Source of the DNA: Neocallimastix lanati (nom. inval.)
Lineage: Eukaryota; Neocallimastigomycota; Neocallimastigomycetes; Neocallimastigales; Neocallimastigaceae
Direction: 5' to 3'
Length of the DNA: 64,000 nucleotides
Assembly (NCBI GenBank): GCA_016946835.1
Contig: JACVTC010000042.1
Span: forward strand, 662,001 to 726,000
The position numbers and the translations under genes are program-made. Position 1 is the stretch's first letter; each line of letters begins with the position of its first letter. Positions 10,634 through 22,380 of this stretch are shown piece after piece. The notes under the pieces were generated by a model. It worked only from the letters and a program-made list of their open reading frames with translations, ran no database searches and was not told the origin of the DNA.

Positions 10634-12400
10634 TTGCTCCCTTTAGAAAATATTTTGTAAAAATCTCTTTAATTTTTTATGTTACTATTAACTTCCATTA
10701 ATTCCTTCTTTCTTTCAGTATAGGGTTCCAATTGGGAGATATAAAATATCGGGTGGAGATGCATGTTTTCTGGTAATTCCAACCGATAATTCATTCTTCC
10801 CCGCTCTTCTAAAATTCTAAAAGGGCCAAGATATTGACTAGAAAGCTTTTTAGCAGGTTCATTTGAGAAATAATAACGTTTGAGTCAGACTTTATCGTTG
10901 GCCTTAAGAATTGGTCCAGAAGATTTTTTATTATCTCCGAATCTTTTAAAATCTTCCTTAGCCTTGATTAAGTGTTTCCTTAATGAGTCAAAATGGGCAA
11001 CCCAGTCTCGAGTAAGAACGGAAGCATTATCTTTTAAAAGGGTTGGTGGAGAATCAATATTACAGCATGGGTTAAATCCGTAGTTAGCGAAAAAGGGAGA
11101 TTTACCTATAGATTTATGTAGGGAATTATTGTATGCGATTTCACACAAGGGAAGATAGAAACACCAATCTGTTTGGGCAGAGGAGCAATAACAACGTAGA
11201 TATTGTTCGATCACTGCGTTTGCTCGTTCGATTTGTCCATTACTCTGCTGATGGTGAGAAGTCGCAAGGCTCGGTTTAACACCTAAGGAGTAGCATAAGG
11301 AAGTCCAGAATTCGGACGAAAACTGGGAGCCATGATCCGAAACAATAATTTTTGGAAACCCGTAGTAGCGAAAAACATTAGAAAGAAGAAGTCTTGCAGT
11401 TAATTCAGCTGAAGGAACATCTGAACAAGGGATCAGATGTAACATCTTTGTAAGGTGATCCGAGACGACCATTATACAGGTACAATTTTGTGAGTTTGGG
11501 AGGTAAACGATGAAATCCACACCAATGACTTCCCAAGGTTTGCTTGGAACAGGTAAAGGTTGGATCTTGCCATATGGTTTATGGCGTCTTATTTTATTTT
11601 TTCCGCAAGTCTCACATGAGTATACGTAATTTTGTGCATCATTACGTATATTTGGCCACCAGTAGTAGCGTTTAAGCTTTTCGAGGGTCTTGTCGACACC
11701 TTGATGACCATTGACTGGAGTATCGTGGAACGACCTTAAGATGTTAGCTTTTAAAGATGAGGGAACAATGATTTTCTTCTTAAAATGAAGAATTCCTTCT
11801 GCAATGCTGAAAATTGAAGACTTGATTTGGGAAGTAGTATTTTGCAGTTTTGAAAAATATTCCTGTAATATTTATCTTTTTTCTGAGCTTCGATTAATCG
11901 ATCAATGTTTTTCACAGAAGCACAGCAAAAATTTTTCTCATTTAGAAGAGTTGATTTAACATTGTTATTAGTTTTGTATTTTTCTTGATAATCCGGGCTC
12001 CTAGACAATGCATCGGGCTTACCGGACTTTTCCCCTGGTCTGAAGGAGATTCTATAATTAAACTTAGATAAAAATAACCCCCACCTTATTTGTCTTTGAT
12101 TAAGGTATTGTGGTTTCTTAAAATATAACAGATTTTTGTGATCTGTTATGATTTGAAATGGGAGTTTAGAACCTTCCAAGTGATGTCTCCAGACTTTTAG
12201 AGCTGTAATTACTCCAAGAAGTTCTTTATCATAAATTGTATAATTAGTTTCAGCTTGAGACATTGATCTGGAGTAAAATGCAACCTGATGGAGGAGATTA
12301 TCTTCATTACTTTTTTGGGACAGGATACATCCGACAGCAAAATGAATATACTCTTGGGAGATTTTATATCTGCTAGAGCCATCAACCTATTAAATTCTTC
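10634..12400 (-). mobile_element. Ty3/gypsy retrotransposon fossil (RNase H, integrase, 3' end)
   Basis: Minus-strand remnant of Ty3/gypsy pol. From right to left it shows the RNase H end (IYDKELLGVITALKVWRHHL, then FRPGEKSGKPDALSRSP), a zinc-binding region near 11.55-11.70 kb, the integrase core (MDFIVYLPNS with the first Asp, VSDHGSQFSSEFW with the second, and HHQQSNGQIERANAVIE with the Glu) and the C-terminal region up to the polypurine tract. Gag, protease and reverse transcriptase are absent. It is broken, with a handful of breaks, and 5' truncated; its 3' LTR is D5. Flanking LTR divergence cannot be used for dating because no 5' LTR is present, but the pol frames are still long, so it is not very ancient. 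Confidence 0.9.
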
Positions 12401-12429
12401 AAACCAAGAGTATATATATATATATATAT

Positions 12430-12952
12430 ATTTTTTTTTATATTATAATATATGTATTTTTATTTTTTGTATTACTATATTCATGACCTTTGTCACTTTT
12501 TAAACAAAAGAAAAAAAAAATATCTTTTTTTTCTTTCGATTGTCAATAGATTTTAGAAATTTAATAATTGTATTGATGACTTCCCTTCTTTTTTTTTTTT
12601 TTTTTTTTCTTTGAGCAAGTATATCCCATGGCTTATGGGCTATATTCTTCAATAAAAAAAATCAAATTTTAAAAAAAAAAATTTAAAAGCAAACACAATG
12701 CCATGGTATTATATATATATATAAAAACATTTTTTTTTTTAATTGAGGATAGAGAGAGAGAGAGAGGGGAGGATAGAACATGACTAAAAATAAAAAGTTA
12801 AAAAAAATCTTTATTCTTATCCTTATCAGTAAAGTGACCAGACGAAACGAAAAAAAAAGACCTCTAAAAAAAAAAAAAATAAAAAAAAGAAAATTAAAAA
12901 AAGAAAATAAAAAAAAAAAAAATTTAAAAAAAAAAATAAAAATTTGGAGAGT
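12430..12952. repeat. Duplicate of the tRNA-cluster flank, without tRNAs
   Basis: This closely matches 34370-34822, the spacer between tRNA-Cys and tRNA-Trp, including GACCTTTGTC, CTTTCGATTGTCAATA, TATCCCATGGCTTATGGGCT, CAAACACAATGCCATGG, a GA-rich run and CCTTATCAG. The match stops at TTTGGAGAGT, which is exactly the 3' end of the tRNA-Trp gene in the other copy. No open frame is shared. See findings. Confidence 0.85.
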
Positions 12953-13089
12953 CTAGATTAATTGTTCTTTATATTAAAAGATTAAAAGAAAAGCGTAGTC
13001 TTTATTCTGTTATGATAGCAAAAAAGTTTGACTCACTAAAACAAGCAATGGAATTTGCATTAAGAATTGATTCAAGAATTCTTGTTTAA
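12953..13089 (+). mobile_element. Retrotransposon gag fragment
   Basis: A short open stretch ending at a TAA at 13087-13089 reads LIVLYIKRLKEKRSLYSV and then KFDSLKQAMEFALRID. This is the end of the Retrotrans_gag capsid-like domain of Ty3/gypsy elements. It is a fossil fragment joined on its left to the duplicated tRNA flank and on its right to LTR E1. Confidence 0.7.
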
Positions 13090-13671
13090 TATTTAAAGGG
13101 TTATCTTATGCCTAATAATTCTGAGAATATTAATAAATAAGGTTTATATTAATAATTAATTTCAATGATACATTTGACGTCACGTGTATTTTATTTATAT
13201 TATGTTTTTATATATGTTTACAACATATCTATATTAAATTCAATTATTCAAATTAATTATATAATTAAATTTATCCTTATATTTTATTATTATTTATATT
13301 ACTATATTATTACTATCTTATAATTAAATATTATTATTATGTAACTTACAAAGTATAAAAGAAAGATGTAAAAATCTATCTTTTATGTTCTTTGTAAGGT
13401 TATTGTAAAATTACCTTAATAGTAATATATTATAGATATTTTATTATTAAATAAAATGAACAAATTTAAAATTAAATTAATTTGATAATTCTAATTATCA
13501 AAGTTTATTATAAATAAATTTTTATTAAACTAAACATTTAAGTATTTATTATTATTATTATATATCTATATAGTATATTACTATATAGACATATCGACTT
13601 AGTGAATATTTTTTAATAGAACATATTATTTTATTTAAATTTAAACTATAAATTATATCAAAATCTTAACA
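13084..13671 (+). repeat. LTR family E, copy E1 (5' truncated)
   Basis: Matches the LTR at 55027-55741. It carries overlapping TGACGTCA and CACGTG motifs at 13175-13186 and a TATA box enclosed in a palindrome: CTTACAAAG, TATAAAAG, then CTTTGTAAG near 13346-13402. It ends CTTAACA at 13671. The first roughly 110 bases of the family are missing. Confidence 0.75.
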
Positions 13672-14429
13672 TAATAATTTATTATTATTAATATAGTTTA
13701 ATTTATTATTATTTATCAGAAGTGATACAGAACATTTAAAATATTCCATATCGAGTTATTAATTTAGTTGGTCGTTTCTCTAAGGAATTATGACACGATA
13801 ATATATTCTAATAAATATAAGAAAAAATTTATAATAATAATGTTTTATAATAATATTTTACTTTTTATTTATTTTTATAATTTTATTTTTACATATATAA
13901 ATATTTATTATTACATTCTCTCAATTTTATATAATTGTTAAAATAATTATTTAATATTATATTTTTATTAAACATATCTCTTAAATTATTAATTTCCTAA
14001 TAATTTTATTTAAAAATACAATTTCATTATTAAATATATTTAACTATTAATATTTAAAAATATATTTCCTAAATAAAATATAATTATCAAAATTTATAAT
14101 ATAATTCTTAAAACTATATAATTCTTAAAATAATATTTAAAATATAAAATAAAACTTATTAATAATAATGATGAATTAATTTATTATCATAATAATAGAA
14201 TAATTCTCAAAATAATATTTAAATTATAAAATAAAACTTATTAATAATAATGATGAATTAATTTATTATCATAATAATAGAATCATTAATAATATAATTT
14301 ATCTATTTTAATTATATTAAAAGAATTAACCATGTTTTTAAAAATAATTATTTGAATAACTATATATAAATTATTATAACCAATAATATTTATACAATAT
14401 TTCTAACCTAAATCTTATTTTTATAGTGG
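13672..14429. other. AT-rich DNA with an 81-bp tandem duplication
   Basis: No gene visible. At 14128-14285 an approximately 81-bp unit containing ATAATAATGATGAATTAATT is present twice in tandem with few differences. The rest is A/T sequence of unclear origin, probably LTR debris. Confidence 0.65.
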
Positions 14430-14792
14430 TATCGTATCAGAAGTTATTTAACCTTAATTCAATAAAAAAATATAAAAAGGGCTCTTGATTTATCTTTAAG
14501 AAATCAAGAGTTATTATTATAAAAAAGATAGTTATAATAATAACAATATTACATTCTAAACTTTAATAAATTAATAAAATATTTTATTCAAAAACATATT
14601 TTTTAAAACCAACTTTAACTTTATACAAATATTTCTTCATTTGGTTTTTGTGTTGTTATTATAATTAATTTTATAATAAACTCTTTTTTAGGTAATATTT
14701 TTATTTTTATTTTATTTCTCAACTTAATGAATTAGTTATTAAGTTGAAGTTAATAATCATATTTAGTAATAGAGCTTAGTATGATTATTACA
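14430..14792 (+). repeat. LTR family D, copy D1 (partial)
   Basis: Carries the D-family promoter block: TATAAAAAGGG, the hairpin CTCTTGATTT/AAATCAAGAG, then a second stem GTTATTATTATA/TATAATAATAAC and TAATAAACTC. Two more hairpins close the LTR: CAACTTAAT/ATTAAGTTG, and TAATAATCATA/TATGATTATTA (14751-14790), directly before the terminal CA. The 5' half is diverged or lost. Confidence 0.7.
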
Positions 14793-15479
14793 AGAAGCTT
14801 GATAAATAACCAAATTATAAATTAAGAAAAATCAATAAAATGGAATAATAACCCTCTTCATTAGTTATTGATAATTATAAAATAATATTTTAATAAAAAT
14901 AAATTAAAAGATTTAAAATTATTAAATAAATATTATTTTAATTTAAAGAACAATGTATTTTATATTAAATTATTCTTTTATTTTACTTTAACGATTTTAA
15001 ATTAAATCTCAGTTTAAATTGATATTAATATTAATTAAAAAGAAACTTATTAATAATAACAAAATTGTTTATTTTATCTTAAAAGTGTTTACTTAAAATA
15101 ATTATATAGTTTTATTTTAAATAATTTAAACTTAAAAGAAAAATATAAAAACATGTAAATATTTCTTTAAAAATAAAAAATCAGAATTCAAGAATTAAAA
15201 ATTTAAAATTTAAGTTTTAATAAATTATTTTCTTTTATTCTCATTTATTTTAAATACTTTTTATTAAGAATATAAATATTCAAAATAATAAAAAGTACAA
15301 TTTTATATTGATAAATAAAGTTTTATTATAAAAAAAAACAAATATTATTTTCTTACTTTAAACTTTAGTGTTTTAATTAACATTTTTGTGCTAATAACTA
15401 CCTTTTTAATTGACACATTATTATCACTTTTAGAAGTAAATTCTAAATTAAGATAATAACCAACATTTGTCAAGCTATA
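14793..15479. other. AT-rich DNA, probable LTR debris
   Basis: No gene is visible. A minus-strand TATAAAAACATGTAAATA at 15131-15149 resembles the promoter part of LTR family H, so part of this is probably a decayed LTR. Confidence 0.5.
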
Positions 15480-15986
15480 TGTAACAGATACATGGTAACT
15501 TCAAGCCTATCCAATGATAGTTCTTTGGTTACGTAACGTATCTCTAAACAGCTAGCAATTTCGGCTAATCAAATAAAATCTTTTGTTAATTTCGTACATT
15601 AAATTTTATTATTTTATAATTAATTATATAGTTAAATACTTAGTTAAATATATTTTATTTGGTGATTAGTAAACTAAGTTAAATTAAATTATTTACCAAT
15701 CATAATATTATTGACATGTATAAATAATAATTGAACTTGTAACTGTAACGCACTAGCGTTACTATTAACGTAAATTGTTAAAAATAAATATTAATATTAA
15801 TAAATAAAAATATAATTATTAAATAAATAAATTACCCTGTGTAAGCCCAGTAACTGATAACGGATAGAGTTATAAAGTGCTGCGCTATATTCTAGTGTAA
15901 TAGTAATAAATAATTATAAATAAAGATTAATTCTAGTGTTTATTATTAACAACTCGAATAGAGAGGTGTTAAGTTATCTTAGTCTT
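15480..15986 (+). repeat. LTR family A, copy A2 (3' truncated)
   Basis: Starts TGTAACAGATACATGG and follows the family through GCACTAGCG, the TATA-like box and AGAGAGGTGTTAAGTTATC. It stops at TTAGTCTT, where LTR C1 begins. The last roughly 50 bases of the LTR are missing. Confidence 0.85.
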
Positions 15987-17187
15987 TGTAAAATTTAATT
16001 GAGTGTTTAGGTAAGATTCTTGCTATATCTTTCCTAGTTTGGGTTAAATTGGTCAGGTCAAGATGTTTATTATTAATTATAACAATTTAATTAAATTTAA
16101 ATAATAAATAGCACACACAGAGTTTTATAATTAAGATTTCAATATGTAAGATTTATGTTTTATTATAACTTTATTTAATATATATTTTAATAATAAATTT
16201 TAACTAAGATTAATATAAAAAATAATTTATTGTTATAATTAATTCATTAACTTTATGTTAATATTTTAGAATTTAATAGTTAGTTAATAATCTTACAAAG
16301 AATTCAAAATATGGAATTCAAATCCTTTTTATACTAAACTAAAATAATAATTAATAATATAATTAAATAATACATTTTAATCTAATATATTCATACATGT
16401 ATGTAAACTATATAAAATATAATAATAAAATAATATTGATAAGAATTTTTTAATACAATAACTATATAAATTATTCGTAAAACAATTTAATACTAAAACT
16501 AATTTAATAATAAAATATAAAATAAAATAAAATATTAAAACTAATAAAAAATTCTCTTTCGGAAATCTTTAGAATGATAAAGAATTCCATAGAATCTTTT
16601 AGAAATAAATTGAATAAAATGTATAATAATAAAATATATAAAACTTATAAAACTTATTTAAAATATTATAAAATTATTACTAATAACTAATTCTGTATTT
16701 TTAATTAATAATAAAAATTAATAATATAATTTCCAAGTTAAGAGATTTATCTAATATAAATTTCTTAATTAATAATTTGGGGTCTTAATTAATTAATTAA
16801 ATTATATTTTTATATTTAAATATCTTTAAAGTCCAATATCTCGTTATCTAGTTGTCCAATATGGTTGATTTTAACATATGTTGTAGTTCTCGACCGTAGC
16901 TTTCTAATGAATATAATTTTAGCGGGAATGATAATATAATAATTCCATTATTTGTTGAGTTTTCGTTGTTTTTCTTCAAGTTATTTTTATCAAATTCTAA
17001 AGGGTTAAATTAAATTAAATTATCTTAAATAAATAAGTCCAAACCCTTTGGCTTCTAATTCTTTAAAGTTTCTAATATTTATTTTTATAATTAAAATCGA
17101 ATTAAAATAATTTTTGTCAATAACAAAATTAAATTTCAATTGATCTAATAGTGAATTTTAACTTCAAATCCACTAGTATTCGTGACA
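15987..17187 (-). repeat. LTR family C, copy C1 (3' LTR)
   Basis: On the minus strand it starts TGTCACGAATACTAGTGG at 17187 and runs to a TTTTACA end at 15987. It matches 35906-36430 over more than 500 bases, for example ACAACATATGTTAAAATCAA and CGAGATATTGGACTTTAAAG. The sequence just upstream, TTGGGGGAGCGA, is a good polypurine tract, so this is the 3' LTR of a mostly lost gypsy element. Confidence 0.75.
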
Positions 17188-17392
17188 TCGCTCCCCCAAG
17201 GAAAATCGAATTCCAGGCGATTGTCAATAACCAAATTAATATAATTTAAAGTTTAAATTAATAATTTTAATTAAATAATAATTTTCTGGTAGAAAAGTGA
17301 ATATTTTAATACTAATTTTGAATAAAAATTGAATAAAACTTGATATATTTCTTAATAACTTGTTATTGAATATTATATTTGTTAATATACGC
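17188..17392 (-). mobile_element. Scrap of retrotransposon 3' end with polypurine tract
   Basis: About 200 bases upstream of LTR C1. The first 50 include the GGGGGAGCGA tract and a short coding-like stretch (NRLEFDF); the rest is A/T sequence. It is a fossil end of a gypsy element, otherwise lost. Confidence 0.45.
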
Positions 17393-18174
17393 ATTATTAT
17401 TATTCATTTAAATAGAATTTTTACAAAAAATTATGTAAATTTGTATTTAATATTTTACTATAAAAATATTAGTTATTTTAATTAAAATGAATTATGTATT
17501 TTATAATGTATTATAAACTATAAATGTATCTAATCTATCGTATTATTTAATCTTTATTTTTTAAATGAAAAAAAAAAAAAAAAAAAAAAAAAGAATTCTT
17601 TTTTTTTTTTTTTATTAATTCCTATCGTATCAATATTTAATATTTTAATAATTAATTAGAAAATCGGTAATTAATGTTTTTCCTAACAAATAGGTTTTCT
17701 TTAATTATACGATGATCAATATGATTAGAATATTGATCGAAAAACTATTTAGGTTTTTCTTTTAATCTTTTCCTAAATAGATTTTTTGTTAAGATTAGAA
17801 AATAAATTTATTTAACCGATTAATTTTTTAAAAAAAATATAAATAGGACTCTTGAATTCTCTTTGAGAAATCAAGAGTTATTATTTTAAGAAAATATAAT
17901 AAATAATAACAAATAAAATAAATTTTTTATTTATATATCAAAAAACTATTAATAATCATAAAAGCTTTTTTTATTTTAAAAATATTTACAACTACTATTC
18001 TACTGTAGCTTGGTTATTGTTTATTATATTTACTTATAATAAACTCGGCATAATTTAAGTATAAATTTTATTTTTTAATTTTTATTTTCTCAATTTTAAT
18101 ATTACGTAAAAATAATATTAAAATTGTAGATAATAGTTATATTAATTAATTTTAGTTTTAGTATAGCTATTACA
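17393..18174 (+). repeat. LTR family D, copy D2
   Basis: About 780 bases nearly identical, in reverse, to 30647-31424 (D4). It holds the family's hairpin chain: GATCAATAT/ATATTGATC (17714-17738), CTATTTAGG/CCTAAATAG (17745-17780), the TATAAATAGG promoter followed by a hairpin starting CTCTTGA, a 14-bp stem CAATTTTAATATTA/TAATATTAAAATTG (18093-18128), and the closing stem TAATAGTTATA/TATAGCTATTA. A long A-run/T-run pair around GAATTC near 17560-17615 can also pair. Confidence 0.8.
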
Positions 18175-18179
18175 TTACA

Positions 18180-19006
18180 TGTAAGAAATTAGACTTATTG
18201 TTATAAGTCTATATTTCTTAATCCTTAATAATTATAAAATAATTATTAAGTTTTCTTAATTTTATAAATAATTAATTATTAATAATGTAGCAAATTTTAT
18301 TAAATTATGTATTAAATTTTACTAAATTTATTTTGTATTTATTTTGTATGTATTTCTATATTCATTTCTGTATTTATTTCTGTATTTTTCTTAATTTTAT
18401 TTTATTCGTAAGTTAATTCGGTTAAATTGTTAAAGTGTAAATTAATTTAACCGTTTAACTTACGTAATTTAGAACATCGGTTATTAAGGTTTTTCCATAA
18501 AAATGGTTTTACTTAATAATACGATAACCAATAAGTATAGATTATTGGTTGAAATCTTTCCAGGTTTTTCTACTAATCTTTTCCTGGAAAGTATTTTGTT
18601 AAGATTAGAAATTTCTTTATTTCTTTTTTTAAAGTATAAAAAGGACACTTGAGTTTCCTTTCGAAAATCAAGAGTTATTATTATAAGAAATTGTAATAAT
18701 GATAATAATAAATATTTATAATTTTTAAATAAAATATTTAAATCTTTAATAAAAATTTTATAATAATTTTTAAAATAAAATTTATAAAAAAAATATTAAA
18801 TATTTTAATAATAAAACATTTTAATAAATTATCATAAAACATATTTGTTATTTTTCCTTTCACACTTAGTGTTTCTAAGTTTATTATAGTTTCTTATAAT
18901 AAACTCTCTCTTAAGATAAATATTTAAATTATTATTTTATTTTGTTCTAATTAATATTAATATTAATAGAGATAATAATTTCTATATTTTTGTAGAAATT
19001 ATTACA
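18180..19006 (+). repeat. LTR family D, copy D3, solo LTR with 5-bp target duplication
   Basis: A complete 827-bp solo LTR, TGTAAGAAATTAG...AAATTATTACA, flanked by TTACA at 18175-18179 and 19007-19011. It starts with a hairpin of about 17 bp (TAAGAAATTAGACTTA region) and contains AACCAATAA/TTATTGGTT, CTTTCCAGG/CCTGGAAAG, TATAAAAAGG and the closing stem TAATAATTTCTA/TAGAAATTATTA. It sits at the very tip of LTR D2. Confidence 0.85.
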
Positions 19007-19013
19007 TTACACT

Positions 19014-19987
19014 TGATTTATACCTGATATTCTTAATCTACAAAAATTAAATTTTGTAGAAGTGAATACGAGGATAAATACTGAATAAAAAATAGATTTA
19101 AGAAATTTAAAAAAAATAAATTTGTTTTATTATTAAACACAAAAATGTTTTATTAAAAAAAATTTATTTTTATTTTAATATTAATCTTTATTTATTTAAT
19201 AATTAATTTTGTTTCAATTAATAAAATAATTGTTAAAACTAATAAAATAATAAAATGAAATATTTATTATTTATACTAATTTATTTTAAATTTTAATAAT
19301 AAAATTGATTATTAATAACTAATAAAATATATATAATAATTTATTAAATAATTAATAATCATACTTTTTGATTATTAAAACTAATAAAATATTTATAATA
19401 ATTTATTAACTAATTAATAATAAAGAATAATTTATAAGAAATATTTACATGTTTTTATATTTTTCTTTGATTTTAAGCTATTTACATTAAAAATAATAAA
19501 ATTAATAAAAGAGAAATAAAAAATAATTTATTATTAAATTAAACAATATTTACAATTAAAATGTTAATAAAGATGAGTTTTAAAATGCTATTTTAATTAC
19601 AATTTGTTTATAAAAGTTGAGTTATAAAATAAATAAAATAATCATTATTTTAAATAAAAGTAACTTAAAAATTATTTAACTATTTAATTTTAATTTTGAG
19701 ATGTTTATAAGTTTGTTTATTTGTTATTTATAATTTATTAAATTTGTTTATTATTTTGTTTATTTGTAGTTTTAGAAAAATATTATTTATTAATTTATTT
19801 TAGTTTTTAATTAAAATTATTAATGATTAATTAATTTATTATTATTTTATTTTAATTATTTTTATTTAATTAAATTTTCTTTATTATGGATTTAATTTTT
19901 TTTTAGAATGGATTAATTTTTGGGTTAAGTTAGACAAGAATTAGTTCTTTATTATTTATTTTAATTTAATAATTTTGTTATTTATCA
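19014..19987. repeat. LTR family H, copy H1
   Basis: A 974-bp repeat matching 33056-34107, with inverted ends TGATTTAT and ATTTATCA. It holds the hairpin CTACAAAA/TTTTGTAG and, on the minus strand, TATAAAAACATGTAAATA as a possible promoter. Two or three tandem units of about 64 bp lie at 19310-19435. There is no coding frame. I infer an LTR from its TG...CA ends, size and promoter; the internal region is unknown. Confidence 0.65.
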
Positions 19988-21824
19988 GCTTGATACGGGC
20001 TGGGGTTGAAACACTAAGATATTCAAAACAAAAAAAAAATAAATATTAACACATAACTATAAAAATAAATTTAGAAACAAGAAAAAAATTAAATTTTAAA
20101 ATATTCTTTATTTAAATTTAAAATTAAAATTATTTGTTCCAAGTATTAAAAAGAAAGAAATTTATTCTTCTTTTTATACTTTTATTTTAATACATTTTAT
20201 TTATTATTAATATTTTTTATTTTTTATATATTTTTTATTTTTATATATTTTTATTTTTTACATATTTTTTTTTTTTACATATTTTTAATACAATCTTTAT
20301 AAAAAACTATTATAACTATTTTATTTTAATTTTTAACTATTATTTTAAATTATTTTTTAAAAAAAAAAAAATAACATTTATTAAATTAAAATATAAAAAA
20401 AATTAATTTAGAGCTTGTATCACGAAGGGCATTTCGGGCGGTAGCTTCTTCTTGATATTGTTTTTCAGAGAGAGAATTATACAGAATTGATATTTTCTGT
20501 ATTTTAGATCATTTTTATTATTGGAATTCTTCTGTATTTTAGTTCATTTTTATTTTAATAAAGATTTAATTTATTTTTGATTTTTGTTTTATTTTTAGTT
20601 TATTTCAAAGGTTTAGAAAATATTATACAGAAACTTATAATTCTTTATTTTATATCAAATATTTATTGAAATAGGTTTTTATTATTCTTAATATAAAAAT
20701 AAGAATTAGTAATGATTTAAATATTATATAATTTTTAATAAGAATATTTAGTAATAATTTTTATTATATTTAATATTAATAAAATATTTAATAATTATTT
20801 TTATTAGATTTGATATTAATAAAAGAATTTATAAGAATATTTAATAATAATTATTATTATATTTGATAATAATAAATGATTTTAATAAGAATATTTAATA
20901 ATAATTTTTATTATATTTAATATTAATAAAAGGAAATTAATAAGAATATTTAATAATAATTTTTATTATATTTGATATTAATAAAAGAATTTTAATAAGA
21001 ATATTTAATAATAATTTTATTTTATTATTATTAATAGTATTTAATAGGAAATACAAGGTATTTAGTGACACCTCGTATCAACACTTGATAAGAAATTATT
21101 AATAACTTACTTTAGTTTATTAATAACTCTTTATCAAAGTTATAAATTTTAAGATAATTAAAATATGTTTTATTATAAAACTTTTTAAAATTGATTTATT
21201 AGAAACAATGAAGTTATTTTAATACATAAATTTTATTTAATTTTTAAATATTAATTTTTATTAAGTTTTAAATTTATAATATTAAATAAATAATTTTAAA
21301 TTTAAATAAAGATAAAATAAGTATTTATTGAACAAGTTTTGATAAACAAAAATGTTAACAAAAATGTTGTTCTTTTAAATAAGAATTATTACATGTTTTT
21401 ATAATTTTCGTTAAGATTAAACTATATAATTAACTATCTAATTTAATTACTATTTATATATTTTAGAAATATTAAAAAAGAAAAAGTATTACTATTTTAA
21501 TTCTATTTAAAGTCTTATTTTCTATTTTTAAAAAAAAGAATTAGTTTTAAGTCTTTAAAATAAAATAACTATTTACTAATTATATCAAATAATAACAAAT
21601 ATTTATATAATAAAATATATTTTACATAATAAAATTATTTAAATTTAATTTCTATATTAATTATTTAAATTTACATTGTTCTTTTATTAATCTTAAAATT
21701 TTATTTGAAAATACTAACTTTTTATAATAATTATTTATAATTATATAGTTTAGTAAATTATTATTATAAATTATTAATTTTAGTTTATTAATTAATTTTA
21801 AATTATAAATTTCATCTTTTATAA
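19988..21824. other. AT-rich DNA with tandem repeats and a diverged H-type LTR
   Basis: No gene is visible. GCTTGATACGGGCTGGGG follows H1, and a similar word (CACCTCGTATCAACACTTGA) is at 21068-21087, beside a diverged H-like LTR of about 21084-21800. Six imperfect units of about 57 bp containing AATAAGAATATTTAATAAT lie at 20735-21030. A GC-richer patch with GGGCATTTCGGGCGGTAGC is at 20427-20446, of unknown origin. Confidence 0.55.
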
Positions 21825-22380
21825 TGTAACAGATACATGGTAACTTCAAGCTTATCTAATGATAGTTCTTTGGTTATGTATCGTATCTCTAAACAGCTAG
21901 CAATTTCGGCTAATCAAATAAAATCTTTTGTTAATTTCGTACATTAAATTTTATTATTATATAATTAATTATATAGTTAAATACTTAGTTAAATATATTT
22001 TATTTAGTGATTAGTAAACTAAGTTAAATTAAATTATTTACCAATCATAATATTATTGACATGTATAAATAATAATTGAACTTGTAACTGTAATGCACTA
22101 GCGTTACTATTAACGTAAATTGTTGTTATAAATATTAATATTAATAAATAAAATATAATTATTAAATAAAATATATTACTCAGTGTAAGCCCAGTAACTG
22201 ATAACAAATAGAGTTATAAAGTGCTGCGCTATATTCTAGTGTAATAGAAAATAATAGTTATAGAATTAATTAATTTAGTGTTTATTATTAACAACTCGAA
22301 TAGAGAGGTGTTAAGTTATCTTAGCCTTTAGATTTAGTTATTATTCGTTATTTTAGTTAATAATAAACTTACCTTTTACA
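21825..22380 (+). repeat. LTR family A, copy A3, complete
   Basis: A full-length 556-bp LTR, TGTAACAGATACATGG...ACCTTTTACA, in plus orientation. It is close to the two LTRs of the young gypsy element but in the opposite orientation. No coding region follows, so it is a solo or orphan LTR. Confidence 0.9.
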
